DNA of 64,000 bases, taken from the NCBI RefSeq assembly GCF_005146945.1, contig NZ_SWMS01000005.1, forward strand, positions 310,001 to 374,000, in the 5' to 3' direction. Position 1 is the stretch's first letter. The number at the start of each line of letters is the position of its first letter. This document shows, piece after piece, positions 20,210-28,561 of this stretch. The DNA is from Prauserella endophytica. GTDB lineage: Bacteria > Actinomycetota > Actinomycetes > Mycobacteriales > Pseudonocardiaceae. The position numbers were made by a program, and so were the translations under genes. The notes beneath the pieces are model-generated. The model searched no databases and was not told the origin of the DNA. It saw only the letters and a program-made list of their open reading frames with translations.

Positions 20210-21631
20210 TCAGGCGGTTTCGACAACGGTTTCCGGTGCGAGCGGGGCCTTTCGCACCACGGCGCAGAGCGCGAGCCCGAACACGAACGAGCCCGCGAGC
20301 ACCGCGCCGATCACGGCGGCCAGCCCGGCCGAGCCGCCGATCAGGGTGGGGAAGTTGAGGATCGTCAGCGCCAGGCACGTGCCGAGCCCGGCAAGCCCGA
20401 GCACGGGCGCCACGAGCGTGTGCCAGGCGCGCTGGTCCACTCGCGTGCGCCGGAAGAACACGACGACGGCCAGGCACGTGAGCGTCATCAGCGCCAGCAC
20501 GCCGAGCGTCGCCGTGCCCGCCATCCACGCGAACACCTGCGTCACCGGGTCCATCCCCAGCGCCGCGAACAGCACCGTGAGCAGCACCGCGCTGCCCGAC
20601 TGGGCGAGTGAGGCGACGTGCGGGGAACCGTGCCGCTCGTGACTGCGGCCGCACACCGAGGGCAGCGCGCCGGCGTTGCCGAGGGAGAAGGCGTACCTCG
20701 CGACGACGTTGTGGAAGGCCAGCAGCGCGGCGAACAGGCTCGTCACCAGCAGCACCTGTGCGACGTCGGCGCCCACCGCGCCGAGGTGGTCGCCGATGGT
20801 CGCGATCAGCATGTTGCCGGGATCGGCCGCGGCCCGCTCGACGGCGGCGGCGTCGCCCCACGCGGACACCACGGCCCAGCTGGAGAGCGCGTAGAAGCCG
20901 GCGATCAGCAGCAGCGCGGCGTACGTGGCCCGCGGGATGGTGCGGCCGGGATCGCGGGCCTCGTCGCGGAACACCGCAGTGGCCTCGAAGCCGATGAAGC
21001 TCGCGACGGCGAACATGATCGCGATGCCCAGCGAACCGGACCCGATCTGCGCGGGCTGCAGCAACGCCGTCGACAGCCCGGCGTCCCCGCCGCCCTTGGC
21101 CGCGACCACCGCGTCGAACACGAGCACGATCCCGACCTCGCACAGCAGCAGCACGCCGAGGACGCGGCTGCTGAGCTCGATGTGCCGGTAACCGAGCACA
21201 CCGACCACGGCAGCCGCGGCCAGCGCGTACAGCCACCACGGCAGCGCGGGCCCACCGTAGTGCTGGACGAGGCCGTCGAGCGTCGCGCCGAGGTAGCCGT
21301 AGACGGCGAGCTGCACCGCTGTGTAGGTGACCAGTGCGAGGAACGCCGTGCCGAGGCCGGGCGCGCGGCCGAGTCCGCGCTGGACGTAGGAGTAGAACGC
21401 GCCCGCGTTGGGCACGTGCCTGCTCATCGCGCAGAACCCGACGGCGAACAGCAGGAGCACGGCGCAGCACAGCACGAACGTCGCGGGGAAGGCCGCGCCG
21501 TTGCCCAGCGCCACGCCGAGCGGGACGCTGCCAGCCACCACGGTGAGCGGGGCCGCCGCGGCGACGACCATGAAGACGATGGAACCGGCACCGAGCGAGC
21601 CGGACAGCGAGCGGGGAGCGGATGTGTCCAT
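20210..21631 (-). CDS. APC-family amino acid/amine permease
   Basis: The 473-residue protein has 12 or more hydrophobic helices. It starts with GSLGAGSIVFMVVAAAAPLT, the unwound helix-1 motif of APC transporters, and contains GFEATAVFRDEARDP. It is followed after 21 bp by the amine oxidase gene, so an operon for amine uptake and oxidation is likely. A second APC permease diverges from it across a 241-bp gap. The substrate is not readable from sequence. Confidence 0.9.
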   Translation of the reverse strand: MDTSAPRSLSGSLGAGSIVFMVVAAAAPLTVVAGSVPLGVALGNGAAFPATFVLCCAVLLLFAVGFCAMSRHVPNAGAFYSYVQRGLGRAPGLGTAFLALVTYTAVQLAVYGYLGATLDGLVQHYGGPALPWWLYALAAAAVVGVLGYRHIELSSRVLGVLLLCEVGIVLVFDAVVAAKGGGDAGLSTALLQPAQIGSGSLGIAIMFAVASFIGFEATAVFRDEARDPGRTIPRATYAALLLIAGFYALSSWAVVSAWGDAAAVERAAADPGNMLIATIGDHLGAVGADVAQVLLVTSLFAALLAFHNVVARYAFSLGNAGALPSVCGRSHERHGSPHVASLAQSGSAVLLTVLFAALGMDPVTQVFAWMAGTATLGVLALMTLTCLAVVVFFRRTRVDQRAWHTLVAPVLGLAGLGTCLALTILNFPTLIGGSAGLAAVIGAVLAGSFVFGLALCAVVRKAPLAPETVVETA

Positions 21632-21872
21632 GCGGACCTCCGGTGGAGAGCGGCTTCTCTGACTCGCTGCAGCGTTGCCAGAAGACGTTGCCGCGCCGCG
21701 CCCGTCCGGTCAAACGCCGGTCTCCTCGGCTGGTAAGACGCGACACACCGTTCTCGGAACACGGGAACGGCCTCGCCCGGATTCTCATTTGACTCGCTCG
21801 TGTGTGACGTCAGCGGTCACTCCGCGGTTACAGTCCCTCGTTAGCGTGCTGGTCCTGCGTTGAAGGAGGCCG

Positions 21873-23324
21873 ATGTCGCGAGCGTCGGGGTACCGGGGTG
21901 CCGTGGCGGTACGTCGCGAGTCTCCCATGTCGGGGCTCGACCGCCGCAATCTCGGCCCGCTGCAGGTGTTCGCGCAGTCGATCTCGGGTGCCGCGCCGTC
22001 GGCGGCGATGGCGGCCGCCCCCGCCGTGGCGGCGGCGACCGCGGGCGGGGCCGTGCTGTGGTCGTTCGTCGCCGCCACCGTGCTGGCCCTGCTGATCGGC
22101 GTGTGCGTCGCCCAGTTCACCCGGAGGATGGCCGCGGCCGGCTCGCTCTACAGCCTCACCGCGAAGGGGCTCGGCCCGGTCGCCGCGTTCGCGGCCGGGT
22201 GGGCCCTGCTCATCGGCTACGGGCTGCTCGCGATGGCCGCGCTCGTCGGCGCGGGCACGTATGTGCACGACGTGCTGCGGCGGATGGGCCTCAGCCCCGG
22301 CTGGGGCGCCGTGGCGGGCACCGTGGTGGTGCTCGGCGTGCTCGCGACGGTGCTGACCGTGCGTGGCGTGCGCCTGTCGGCCAAGGTCGTGCTGGTGACG
22401 GAGGCCCTGTCGATCAGCGCACTGCTCGTCGTGTTCGGGCTGCTGCTCGCCCGGGTCGCGCCCGAGCTGGGGTTCACGCCGTTCACCACGGAGGAGGGGC
22501 TCGGCGGTGTGGCGGGAGCGGTGCTGCCCGCGCTGGGCGCGTTCGTCGGCTTCGAGGCGGCGGCGTCCTTCGGTGTCGAGGCGCGGCGCCCGTTCCAGAG
22601 CGTGCCCCGTGCCGTGCAATGGACAGCGGCCCTGTGCGGCGTGCTTTACCTGGTCGCCGCGTACACGCAGGCGGCGGGGCTGAGCCAGCTGCCGGGCGGG
22701 CTCGCCGGGCAGCCGGAGCCGATGAGCACGCTCGCCGAGCTGGAGGGGCTGCCGTGGCTGCCCTACGTGCTCGACGCCGGCATCGCCGCGTCGTTCTTCG
22801 CGTGCACGATGGCGACCAGCAGCGCGCTGGTGCGGGTGCTGCTGTCGATGGGCCGAGAGGGCATCGTCCCTCGCCGCCTCGGCACCACCCACCCCCGCTA
22901 CCGCACGCCGCACGTGGCGATCCTGCTCGTGCTGCCCGCCGCGACGCTGCTGCCGGTGGTGCTGCTCGCCGCGGGCGTGTCCACCCGGGAGCTGTTCGTG
23001 GCCCTGCTGAACATCGCCGTGTTCGGTTACCTCATCGCCTACCTGCTCGTGTGCGCGGCGGCGCCGGTCTTCCTGCACCGCATCGGTGAGCTGACGCGCG
23101 GCGCGCTGGCCGCGTCGGTGGTCGTGGCCCCCGTCCTGCTTGCCGTGCTGGTGCTGTTCACCGTGAACAACGCCGACGGGCCGTACCCGCTGGCGTTCAC
23201 GCTCCTGCTCGCGGCCGGGCTGGCGTGGTACGCGTGGGTGCGGGCGCGCAGACCGCGGCAGCTGGCCGGGATCGGCATCTACGACGAGACGTCGGCGTCC
23301 GACCTGCTCGGCGGCAGGCCATGA
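21873..23324 (+). CDS. APC-family amino acid permease
   Basis: The 483-residue protein has the APC topology, with GPLQVFAQSISGAAPSAA as helix 1 and GFEAAASFGVEARRP as a mid-protein motif. The ATG at 21873 has AAGGAGG just upstream. An ATG at 21927 would give a tighter family N-terminus but lacks a ribosome site. It is divergent to the other APC permease and translationally coupled (ATGA) to an IclR regulator, which suggests it is induced by its substrate. Confidence 0.88.
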   Translation: MSRASGYRGAVAVRRESPMSGLDRRNLGPLQVFAQSISGAAPSAAMAAAPAVAAATAGGAVLWSFVAATVLALLIGVCVAQFTRRMAAAGSLYSLTAKGLGPVAAFAAGWALLIGYGLLAMAALVGAGTYVHDVLRRMGLSPGWGAVAGTVVVLGVLATVLTVRGVRLSAKVVLVTEALSISALLVVFGLLLARVAPELGFTPFTTEEGLGGVAGAVLPALGAFVGFEAAASFGVEARRPFQSVPRAVQWTAALCGVLYLVAAYTQAAGLSQLPGGLAGQPEPMSTLAELEGLPWLPYVLDAGIAASFFACTMATSSALVRVLLSMGREGIVPRRLGTTHPRYRTPHVAILLVLPAATLLPVVLLAAGVSTRELFVALLNIAVFGYLIAYLLVCAAAPVFLHRIGELTRGALAASVVVAPVLLAVLVLFTVNNADGPYPLAFTLLLAAGLAWYAWVRARRPRQLAGIGIYDETSASDLLGGRP

Positions 23325-24076
23325 GCCCGCCCGCCGAGCAGGCACCGCTGTCGGGACGACAGCCGAAGGCCGTCCGCAACGCCCTCGCCGTGCTGGAGGA
23401 GGTGGTGGCCGCGGGGCCCGGTGTGACCGCGAAGGAGATCTCCGCCGCGCTGAAGCTGCCGCCCGCGACGACGTACCGGCTGCTGAACCTGCTCGTGGGC
23501 GAGGAGTACCTGGTGCGGCTGCCGGACCTGCGCGGGTTCGCGCTCGGCCGCAGGGCGGGCAGGCTCACGGTTCCCGTCGCGAGCGGTCCACCCGCGGCCG
23601 CCAGGGCGGTGGTGGAGCGCCTGCGGCAGCGCGTGCGCTGGGGCGTGCACCTCGCGTCGTACCAGTCGGGGCGGGTGGAGCTCGTCGACGCCGACCCCGA
23701 CCACCCGCCGTCGGACGGTGCCCTGCTCGCCCGCTACCCGCATGCCTCCGCTCTGGGCAAGCTGCTGCTCGCCGATCAGGCCGAATGGCGGGCCATGGTG
23801 CGGGACCTGCGCCCGTTCACGACGGCGACGATCACCGAGGCGGGGCGGCTGGAGACCGAGCTGGCCGACGTGGCGCGAACGGGGCTCGCGCGCCAGTGCG
23901 GCGAGCTGTACCCGGGGCGCGGCTGTCTCGCGGTGGCGATCCGCGATGTCGTGCACGGAACCCTCGTGGCGGGCCTCGCCGTGAGCGGACCGACCGAGCG
24001 TGTCGCCGAACCGAACCCCGACCTGCTGGCCCTCGTGCGCGAACACGCCGACCAGCTCGCGCCCCTGTTGGCCTGA
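23321..24076 (+). CDS. IclR-family transcriptional regulator
   Basis: The 251-residue protein has an N-terminal helix-turn-helix at residues 18-70 (GVTAKEISAALKLPPATTYR, then LLNLLVGEEYL). A C-terminal IclR effector domain follows, containing HASALGKLLLA and GELYPGRGCLAVAIRD. The ATG overlaps the permease stop. It probably controls the divergent permease/amine-oxidase genes, though no operator could be identified with confidence. Confidence 0.9.
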   Translation: MSPPAEQAPLSGRQPKAVRNALAVLEEVVAAGPGVTAKEISAALKLPPATTYRLLNLLVGEEYLVRLPDLRGFALGRRAGRLTVPVASGPPAAARAVVERLRQRVRWGVHLASYQSGRVELVDADPDHPPSDGALLARYPHASALGKLLLADQAEWRAMVRDLRPFTTATITEAGRLETELADVARTGLARQCGELYPGRGCLAVAIRDVVHGTLVAGLAVSGPTERVAEPNPDLLALVREHADQLAPLLA

Positions 24077-24091
24077 CCGATTCGCGCCACT

Positions 24092-24144
24092 GCAGTGAAG
24101 GCCACCTTCACTGCGTTGAACGCAGTGAAGGTGGCCTTCACTGC
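24092..24144. repeat. Perfect 53-bp palindromic hairpin, GCAGTGAAGG family
   Basis: Perfect 26-bp arms surround a single G. It is the same family and the same length as the copy at 18199-18251, with one internal change (TTCACTGCGTT instead of TTGCCTGCGTT). It lies in the convergent gap after the IclR gene. Confidence 0.85.
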
Positions 24145-24166
24145 GGACGGAAGCAGGAGGAGAGGC

Positions 24167-24222
24167 TGCCCCCAAGGCCACCTTTGTTGCGTTCAACGCA
24201 GCAAAGGTGGCCTTGGGGGGCA
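24167..24222. repeat. Palindromic hairpin, CCCCCAAGGCCACCTTT type
   Basis: The arms begin TGCCCCCAAGGCCACCTTTG and pair with the downstream CAAAGGTGGCCTTGGGGGGC-like arm, with one extra G and one mismatch. It is the second hairpin of this convergent gap and ends 18 bp before the XRE gene stop. Confidence 0.75.
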
Positions 24223-24240
24223 GTTATTGCACGTGTGCGG

Positions 24241-25092
24241 TCAGCCGGTGACGGCGCGGAGGGAGCCGGGGCGACGGCCGGTGAGCTGGTCGAGCGCGGC
24301 GCCCGTGGCCTCGTCGGCCGGCAGGTAGACCAGCAGGCGCTGGTCGTCGTCGGGCAGGGCCAGTGTCTCGTACGCCAGCAGCAGTCCGCCCACCTCGGGA
24401 TGCACCAGCCGCAGCTCCCCGGTGTCCGGTACCAGCGAGGGCGGACACCGCAGCCGGTCGGCGAACGGGGCGCCCGCGGTGACGGTCAGCTCGTCGGTCA
24501 GCGCGGCGAGATGCGGGTCGTCGCCGGGAGGGCCGAGCTTGAGGTTCGCGACGTGCTCGTCGGCGACGCGCTCCCAATCGGCGAAGACGGTGTGCGCGCG
24601 GGCGTCGGTGAACAGGAACCGCACCAGGTTCGGCGCTTCGGCGTCGAGCAGCCCCGCCGGCCCGGCGAGCCGCTCGTAGGCGGGGGTGTACGCGAGCACG
24701 TCGCTCAGCCGGTTCAGCAGCAGCGCGGGAGCGGGTTCGAGCCGGTCGAGCAGCGCGCGCACGGTCGGCCGCACCGTGCGCGCCGGCGGCATGCCTGCCG
24801 GGCAGAGCGCGGCGCCGGCCAGCGACTTGGCGGTGTGGGCCAGCAGCTGGCGGTCGGTGAGCGACAGGCGCAGCGCGTCGGCGATCGCGCCGAGCACCTG
24901 AGCCGAGGGGTGCCGGTCGCGGCCCTGTTCCAGCCGCGTCAGGTACTCGACGCTGATCCCGGCCAGTGTCGCCAGCTCGGACCGGCGCAGGCCGGGCGTA
25001 CGGCGGCGCGGCCCGCTCGGCAGGCCCACCCGCTCGGGCGTGACCGCCTCGCGGCGGGCGCGCAGTAACGTCCCCAGCTCGTTGTCGCTCAC
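24241..25092 (-). CDS. XRE-family helix-turn-helix regulator with MmyB-like ligand domain
   Basis: The 283-residue protein starts at a GTG giving SDNELGTLLRARREAV. An XRE helix-turn-helix sits at residues 20-80 (LRRSELATLAGISVEYLTRL, then EQGRDRHPSAQVL). The C-terminal region has the MmyB-like motif NRLSDVLAYTPAYERL and VHPEVGGLLLAYETL. This is a common actinobacterial family, often divergent from an SDR or aldo/keto reductase. Here it diverges from a YceI/aldo-keto reductase pair. The function is regulatory and the ligand unknown. Confidence 0.88.
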   Translation of the reverse strand: MSDNELGTLLRARREAVTPERVGLPSGPRRRTPGLRRSELATLAGISVEYLTRLEQGRDRHPSAQVLGAIADALRLSLTDRQLLAHTAKSLAGAALCPAGMPPARTVRPTVRALLDRLEPAPALLLNRLSDVLAYTPAYERLAGPAGLLDAEAPNLVRFLFTDARAHTVFADWERVADEHVANLKLGPPGDDPHLAALTDELTVTAGAPFADRLRCPPSLVPDTGELRLVHPEVGGLLLAYETLALPDDDQRLLVYLPADEATGAALDQLTGRRPGSLRAVTG

Positions 25093-25195
25093 TCCCGAAA
25101 CGCTACCCGCGGCGGGTACCTCGAAGGGTGGCCCTCGTGGGGCCAGTCTCAGCGCGGCCTCCCCGGCGACCCGGAAGCGCGCGAGGCTCGCCGTC

Positions 25196-25744
25196 ATGAC
25201 GACAGAGAACGTGACCACCACCGGCCTCCCGCTCACGCCCGGCGCGTGGACGCTCGACCCCTTCCACTCCGCGGTCAACTTCACCATCCGCCACCTCGGC
25301 ATCTCCAAGGTGCGGGGCCGTTTCGCCGAGTTCGACGCCGCGCTGACGGTCGGCGAGACGCTGGCCGACTCGTCGGTGACCGCCACCGTCGCGCTCGCCT
25401 CGATCGACACCGGCAACGCCGACCGCGACGCGCACGTCCGCGCGCCCGACCTGCTCGACGTCGCCACGCGGCCGACGATGCGGTTCGTCTCGACGCGGCT
25501 GGACGGCGAGGGCGAGGACTGGACGATGGATGGCGAGCTGACCATCGGCGACGTGACGCGGCCGGTCACCTTCGCCGTCGAGTTCGGTGGTGTGGACAGG
25601 ATGGCCGAGGACGCGCCGAGGCACGCCGGGTTCGAGGCGACCGGCGAGATCCGGCGCGGCGACTTCGGCCTCAGGTTCGCGCCCGGCATCCTGGGCGAGG
25701 TCGTGAAGATCCAGCTCGACGTCCAGTTCGTCGAACCGGCCTGA
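25196..25744 (+). CDS. YceI-family polyisoprenoid-binding protein
   Basis: The 182-residue protein has the YceI lipocalin-like barrel: AWTLDPFHSAVNFTIRHLGI, then KVRGRFAEFDAAL, ASIDTGNADRDAHV and TMDGELTIGDVTRPV. No signal peptide is visible, so it is the cytosolic form. It is divergent from the XRE regulator and 13 bp upstream of an aldo/keto reductase, so they may form an operon. YceI proteins bind isoprenoid or amphiphilic ligands, and the role here is unknown. Confidence 0.92.
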   Translation: MTTENVTTTGLPLTPGAWTLDPFHSAVNFTIRHLGISKVRGRFAEFDAALTVGETLADSSVTATVALASIDTGNADRDAHVRAPDLLDVATRPTMRFVSTRLDGEGEDWTMDGELTIGDVTRPVTFAVEFGGVDRMAEDAPRHAGFEATGEIRRGDFGLRFAPGILGEVVKIQLDVQFVEPA

Positions 25745-25757
25745 GGGGAGCTCATCG

Positions 25758-26717
25758 ATGCGGTACCGCCCGCTCGGTCAGACCGGACTGCGAGTCTCCG
25801 AGCTGTTCCTCGGCACGATGGCGTTCGGCGCGCCCGTGCCCGAGAGCGACTGCCGGGAGATGCTCGACGGCTTCGCCGACGCGGGTGGTAACGCCATCGA
25901 CACCGCCGTCGTCTACCGCGGCGGCGAGAGCGAGAGGATCCTGGGCGAGCTGCTTCGGGGCCGCCGGGACCGGTTCGTGCTCGGCACGAAGTACGCGCTG
26001 AGCCGGGACGCCACGGACCCCAACGCCTCTGGCAACCATCGCAAGAACCTGCGCCTTTCGCTCGAGACGAGTCTGCGCAGGCTGCGCACCGACTACCTCG
26101 ACCTGTACTGGGTGCACGTGTGGGATCTCCGCACGCCCGCCGAGGAGATCCTGCGGGCGCTGGACGACGCCGTGCGCACGGGGAAGGTCCTGCACGTCGG
26201 CATCTCCGACACCCCGGCGTGGTGGGTCAGCCGTGCGAACCAGCTCGCCGAGTCGCGGGGCTGGACGCCGTTCTCCGCGGTGCAGGTGCCGTACAACCTG
26301 CTGTGGCGTGATGTCGAGCGCGAGCTGCTGCCGATGGCGGAGGCGCTGGGGCTCAGCGTCACCACGTGGAACCCGCTGGCGGGCGGCGTGCTGTCCGGCC
26401 GATATCTCGACGGCGGAACCGGTGGCGGCAGGCGGGATCCCGCGACGCTGACCGAGCGCGACCACGCCGCGGCGCGCGTGGTGCGCGACGTCGCCGGGGA
26501 GCTGGGCGCGACGCCGTCGCAGGTGGCGATCGCATGGCTGCTGGCCCGCTCGCCGTCGGTGCTGCCGATCCTCGGGCCGCGCACGCCCGCCCAGCTGAAG
26601 GACGCACTGGGCGCGGCCGGCCTCGAGTTGCCCGGGGAGGCCATCGAGCGGCTCACCGGTGCGGTGCCGTTCGAGCGCGGGTTCCCCGCCGACTTCCTCG
26701 AGGGTCTCGACATCTAG
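25758..26717 (+). CDS. Aldo/keto reductase
   Basis: The 319-residue AKR is of the YajO/Tas/voltage-channel-beta-like group. It has NAIDTAVVYRGGESE (catalytic Asp and Tyr), VLGTKYALSRD (Lys), DLYWVHVWD (His) and the C-terminal LPILGPRTPAQLKD NADP-binding loop. It probably follows YceI in one transcript. The physiological substrate is not evident. Confidence 0.92.
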   Translation: MRYRPLGQTGLRVSELFLGTMAFGAPVPESDCREMLDGFADAGGNAIDTAVVYRGGESERILGELLRGRRDRFVLGTKYALSRDATDPNASGNHRKNLRLSLETSLRRLRTDYLDLYWVHVWDLRTPAEEILRALDDAVRTGKVLHVGISDTPAWWVSRANQLAESRGWTPFSAVQVPYNLLWRDVERELLPMAEALGLSVTTWNPLAGGVLSGRYLDGGTGGGRRDPATLTERDHAAARVVRDVAGELGATPSQVAIAWLLARSPSVLPILGPRTPAQLKDALGAAGLELPGEAIERLTGAVPFERGFPADFLEGLDI

Positions 26718-26743
26718 GGCCTGGCGCGGCCTACCCTGCCCGG

Positions 26744-27376
26744 TCAGCCTGCGCTTCGCCAGCCGGGCACGCCGAGGGTGATCAGCCGGAGCCGTTTCTC
26801 GGCCGTGCGGATGATCCGCTCGTCGGCCTCGGTGTCGCCCTGGCGGGCCTCCAGCAGGTCCAGCACCGTGCCCAGCATGGCCGTGACGATGAGGTCGGCC
26901 ATCATGTTCAGGTCCTCGGTGCTCCACTCCCGCAGGTACTCGAAGCGCGCGAGGTCCACGGCGAGCTCGCGGGAGAACAGCCGCAGTTCGATGCCGATCG
27001 CCTGGCGTACCTCGCCGGTGCCGCCGTAGCGCTCCCTGATCAGGAACCAGTAGTGCGCTTCGTTCGCGCGCACGTGCTCGGCGAGCGTGCGCACCGACGC
27101 GCGGATGATGCCGGTGGACGTCCTCGGGTCGTTGCGGGCCGAGCGGATCATCCCGCGCAGCGTGCGCATGGACTCATCCACGAGCGCGACGCCGAGGGCC
27201 TCCATCGACGCGAAGTGCCGGTAGAACGCCGTCGGCACGATTCCCGCCTGTTTGGTCACCTCGCGCAGGCTGACGCCGCCGAAGCCGCGTTCGGCGAACA
27301 GCCGCAGCGCGGTGTCCAGCAGCGCGCGCCGGGTGCGTTCCTTGCGCTCGTGCCGGCTCACCGGTTCCACAGTCAC
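26744..27376 (-). CDS. TetR-family regulator of the FabR/DesT fatty-acid desaturation type
   Basis: The 210-residue protein is FabR-like. RRALLDTALRLFAERGFGGV, SLREVTKQAGIVPTAFYRHF and ALGVALVDESMRTLRGMIRS follow the E. coli FabR sequence pattern (REVAREAGIAPTSFYRHF, GLTMVDES). The start is taken as GTG 27376, since upstream residues look non-coding. It is divergent from a ferredoxin reductase/acyl desaturase operon, the usual target of DesT/FabR proteins, and an AGTGTAC...GTGCACT palindrome lies in front of that operon. Sensing of the unsaturated/saturated acyl-CoA ratio is inferred from the family. Confidence 0.87.
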   Translation of the reverse strand: MTVEPVSRHERKERTRRALLDTALRLFAERGFGGVSLREVTKQAGIVPTAFYRHFASMEALGVALVDESMRTLRGMIRSARNDPRTSTGIIRASVRTLAEHVRANEAHYWFLIRERYGGTGEVRQAIGIELRLFSRELAVDLARFEYLREWSTEDLNMMADLIVTAMLGTVLDLLEARQGDTEADERIIRTAEKRLRLITLGVPGWRSAG

Positions 27377-27449
27377 GGCGTTCAGCGTACGTACGTCCAC
27401 GTTGTAGGCCACCTCACATTGCGGGCTTCGAGCAGTCCCCCCACTATTG

Positions 27450-27467
27450 AGTGTACGGGTGTGCACT
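27450..27467. promoter_or_regulatory. FabR/DesT-like operator AGTGTACGGGTGTGCACT
   Basis: The arms AGTGxAC and GTxCACT mirror each other around a central four bases, close to the published DesT/FabR operator pattern (AGTG/AGCG...CACT/CGCT). It lies 17 bp before the ATG of the reductase gene. A half-site, AGCGTAC, is also present at 27384-27390 near the regulator's own start. Confidence 0.6.
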
Positions 27468-27483
27468 GAATTGGAGGTGTGAG

Positions 27484-28548
27484 ATGGGCAGACTCGCCGC
27501 ACTCGCCGGCACGCTGCTCACTCCGCACGGCATCGACCGCTACCTCGAACTGATCGACCCGATGCTCGTGCGCGAGGAGATCAGGGCCGAGGTCACCGAA
27601 GTCCGCAGGCAGACGCCGGGCACGGTGACGCTCACGCTGCGTCCGAGCAGGGCGTGGCCTGGCTTCACCGCGGGCCAGTACATGCGCGTGTCTGTGGACA
27701 TCGACGGTGTGCGCCGTACCCGCTGCTACTCGCCAGCGGGCTCGGCGCACCGGCCGGACCGGCTTGAGCTGACGATCAGGGCTCACGAACACGGCCTGGT
27801 GTCGCGGTACCTGCACCACACCGCGCGGCCAGGGCTCGTGCTCGGGTTGTCCCGGCCGGAAGGCGTGTTCACGCTGCCGCAAGCCCGTCCGGAGAAGCTG
27901 TTGCTGATCAGTGGCGGCAGCGGCATCACCCCGGTGCTCTCGATGCTGCGCACGCTCGCCGACGAGGACCATCGCGGAGAGGTGACGTTGCTCCACTACG
28001 CGGCCACCGCCGCCGACGTGCCCTATCGCGAGGAGCTGGCGTCGCTCGGCACGCGGCCGGGCACCCGCGTGGTGCTCGCCCACACCCGGGACGGAGAGGG
28101 ACACCTGCGCGGCCGTTTCGGCGAGCGGCACCTGGCCGAGGCCGCGCCGTGGTACCGCGACGCGCGGACCTACCTGTGCGGTCCCGAACCGCTGCGGGAC
28201 GCCGTCTCGGAGCTCTACGCGGAGGCGGGTTTGAGTGAACGCCTGCACACTGAGGAGTTCACGCCACCCGCGCTGCGGCTCGACACCGGCGGCGCGAGCG
28301 GGCGCGTGCGCTTCGCCCGCAGCGGCACCGAGGCCGACAACACCGGCAGGCCGCTGCTGGAGCAGGCCGAGGCCGCGGGCCTGAGCCCCGAGCATGGCTG
28401 CCGCATGGGCATCTGCTTCTCGTGCACGCAGGTGAAGGCGAAGGGCGCCGTGCGCGACGTGCGCTCCGGCGAAGTGTCCGACGACGAGAACGAAGAGATC
28501 CAGCTGTGCATCTCCGTCCCCGTCGGGGACGTCGAGATCGACTGTTAG
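27484..28548 (+). CDS. Ferredoxin/flavodoxin-type reductase with C-terminal 2Fe-2S domain, electron donor to the desaturase
   Basis: The 354-residue protein has an FAD-binding domain (RTRCYSPAGSA) and an NAD(P)-binding domain (LLLISGGSGITPVLSML, then YLCGPEPLRD). A C-terminal plant-type 2Fe-2S cluster has ligands in EHGCRMGICFSCTQ and a distal LCIS. GGAGG precedes the ATG at 27484. The layout equals mycobacterial Rv3230c, the reductase that supplies electrons to the stearoyl-CoA desaturase DesA3. The next gene is that desaturase, 13 bp away. Confidence 0.92.
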   Translation: MGRLAALAGTLLTPHGIDRYLELIDPMLVREEIRAEVTEVRRQTPGTVTLTLRPSRAWPGFTAGQYMRVSVDIDGVRRTRCYSPAGSAHRPDRLELTIRAHEHGLVSRYLHHTARPGLVLGLSRPEGVFTLPQARPEKLLLISGGSGITPVLSMLRTLADEDHRGEVTLLHYAATAADVPYREELASLGTRPGTRVVLAHTRDGEGHLRGRFGERHLAEAAPWYRDARTYLCGPEPLRDAVSELYAEAGLSERLHTEEFTPPALRLDTGGASGRVRFARSGTEADNTGRPLLEQAEAAGLSPEHGCRMGICFSCTQVKAKGAVRDVRSGEVSDDENEEIQLCISVPVGDVEIDC

Positions 28549-28561
28549 GGAGACGACGACC

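Noticed and set aside
18284-20611. 775-codon plus-strand frame opposite the amine oxidase and permease
   Set aside because: It runs across two real genes on the other strand and has no family features. The TPQ and His motifs establish the minus-strand genes.
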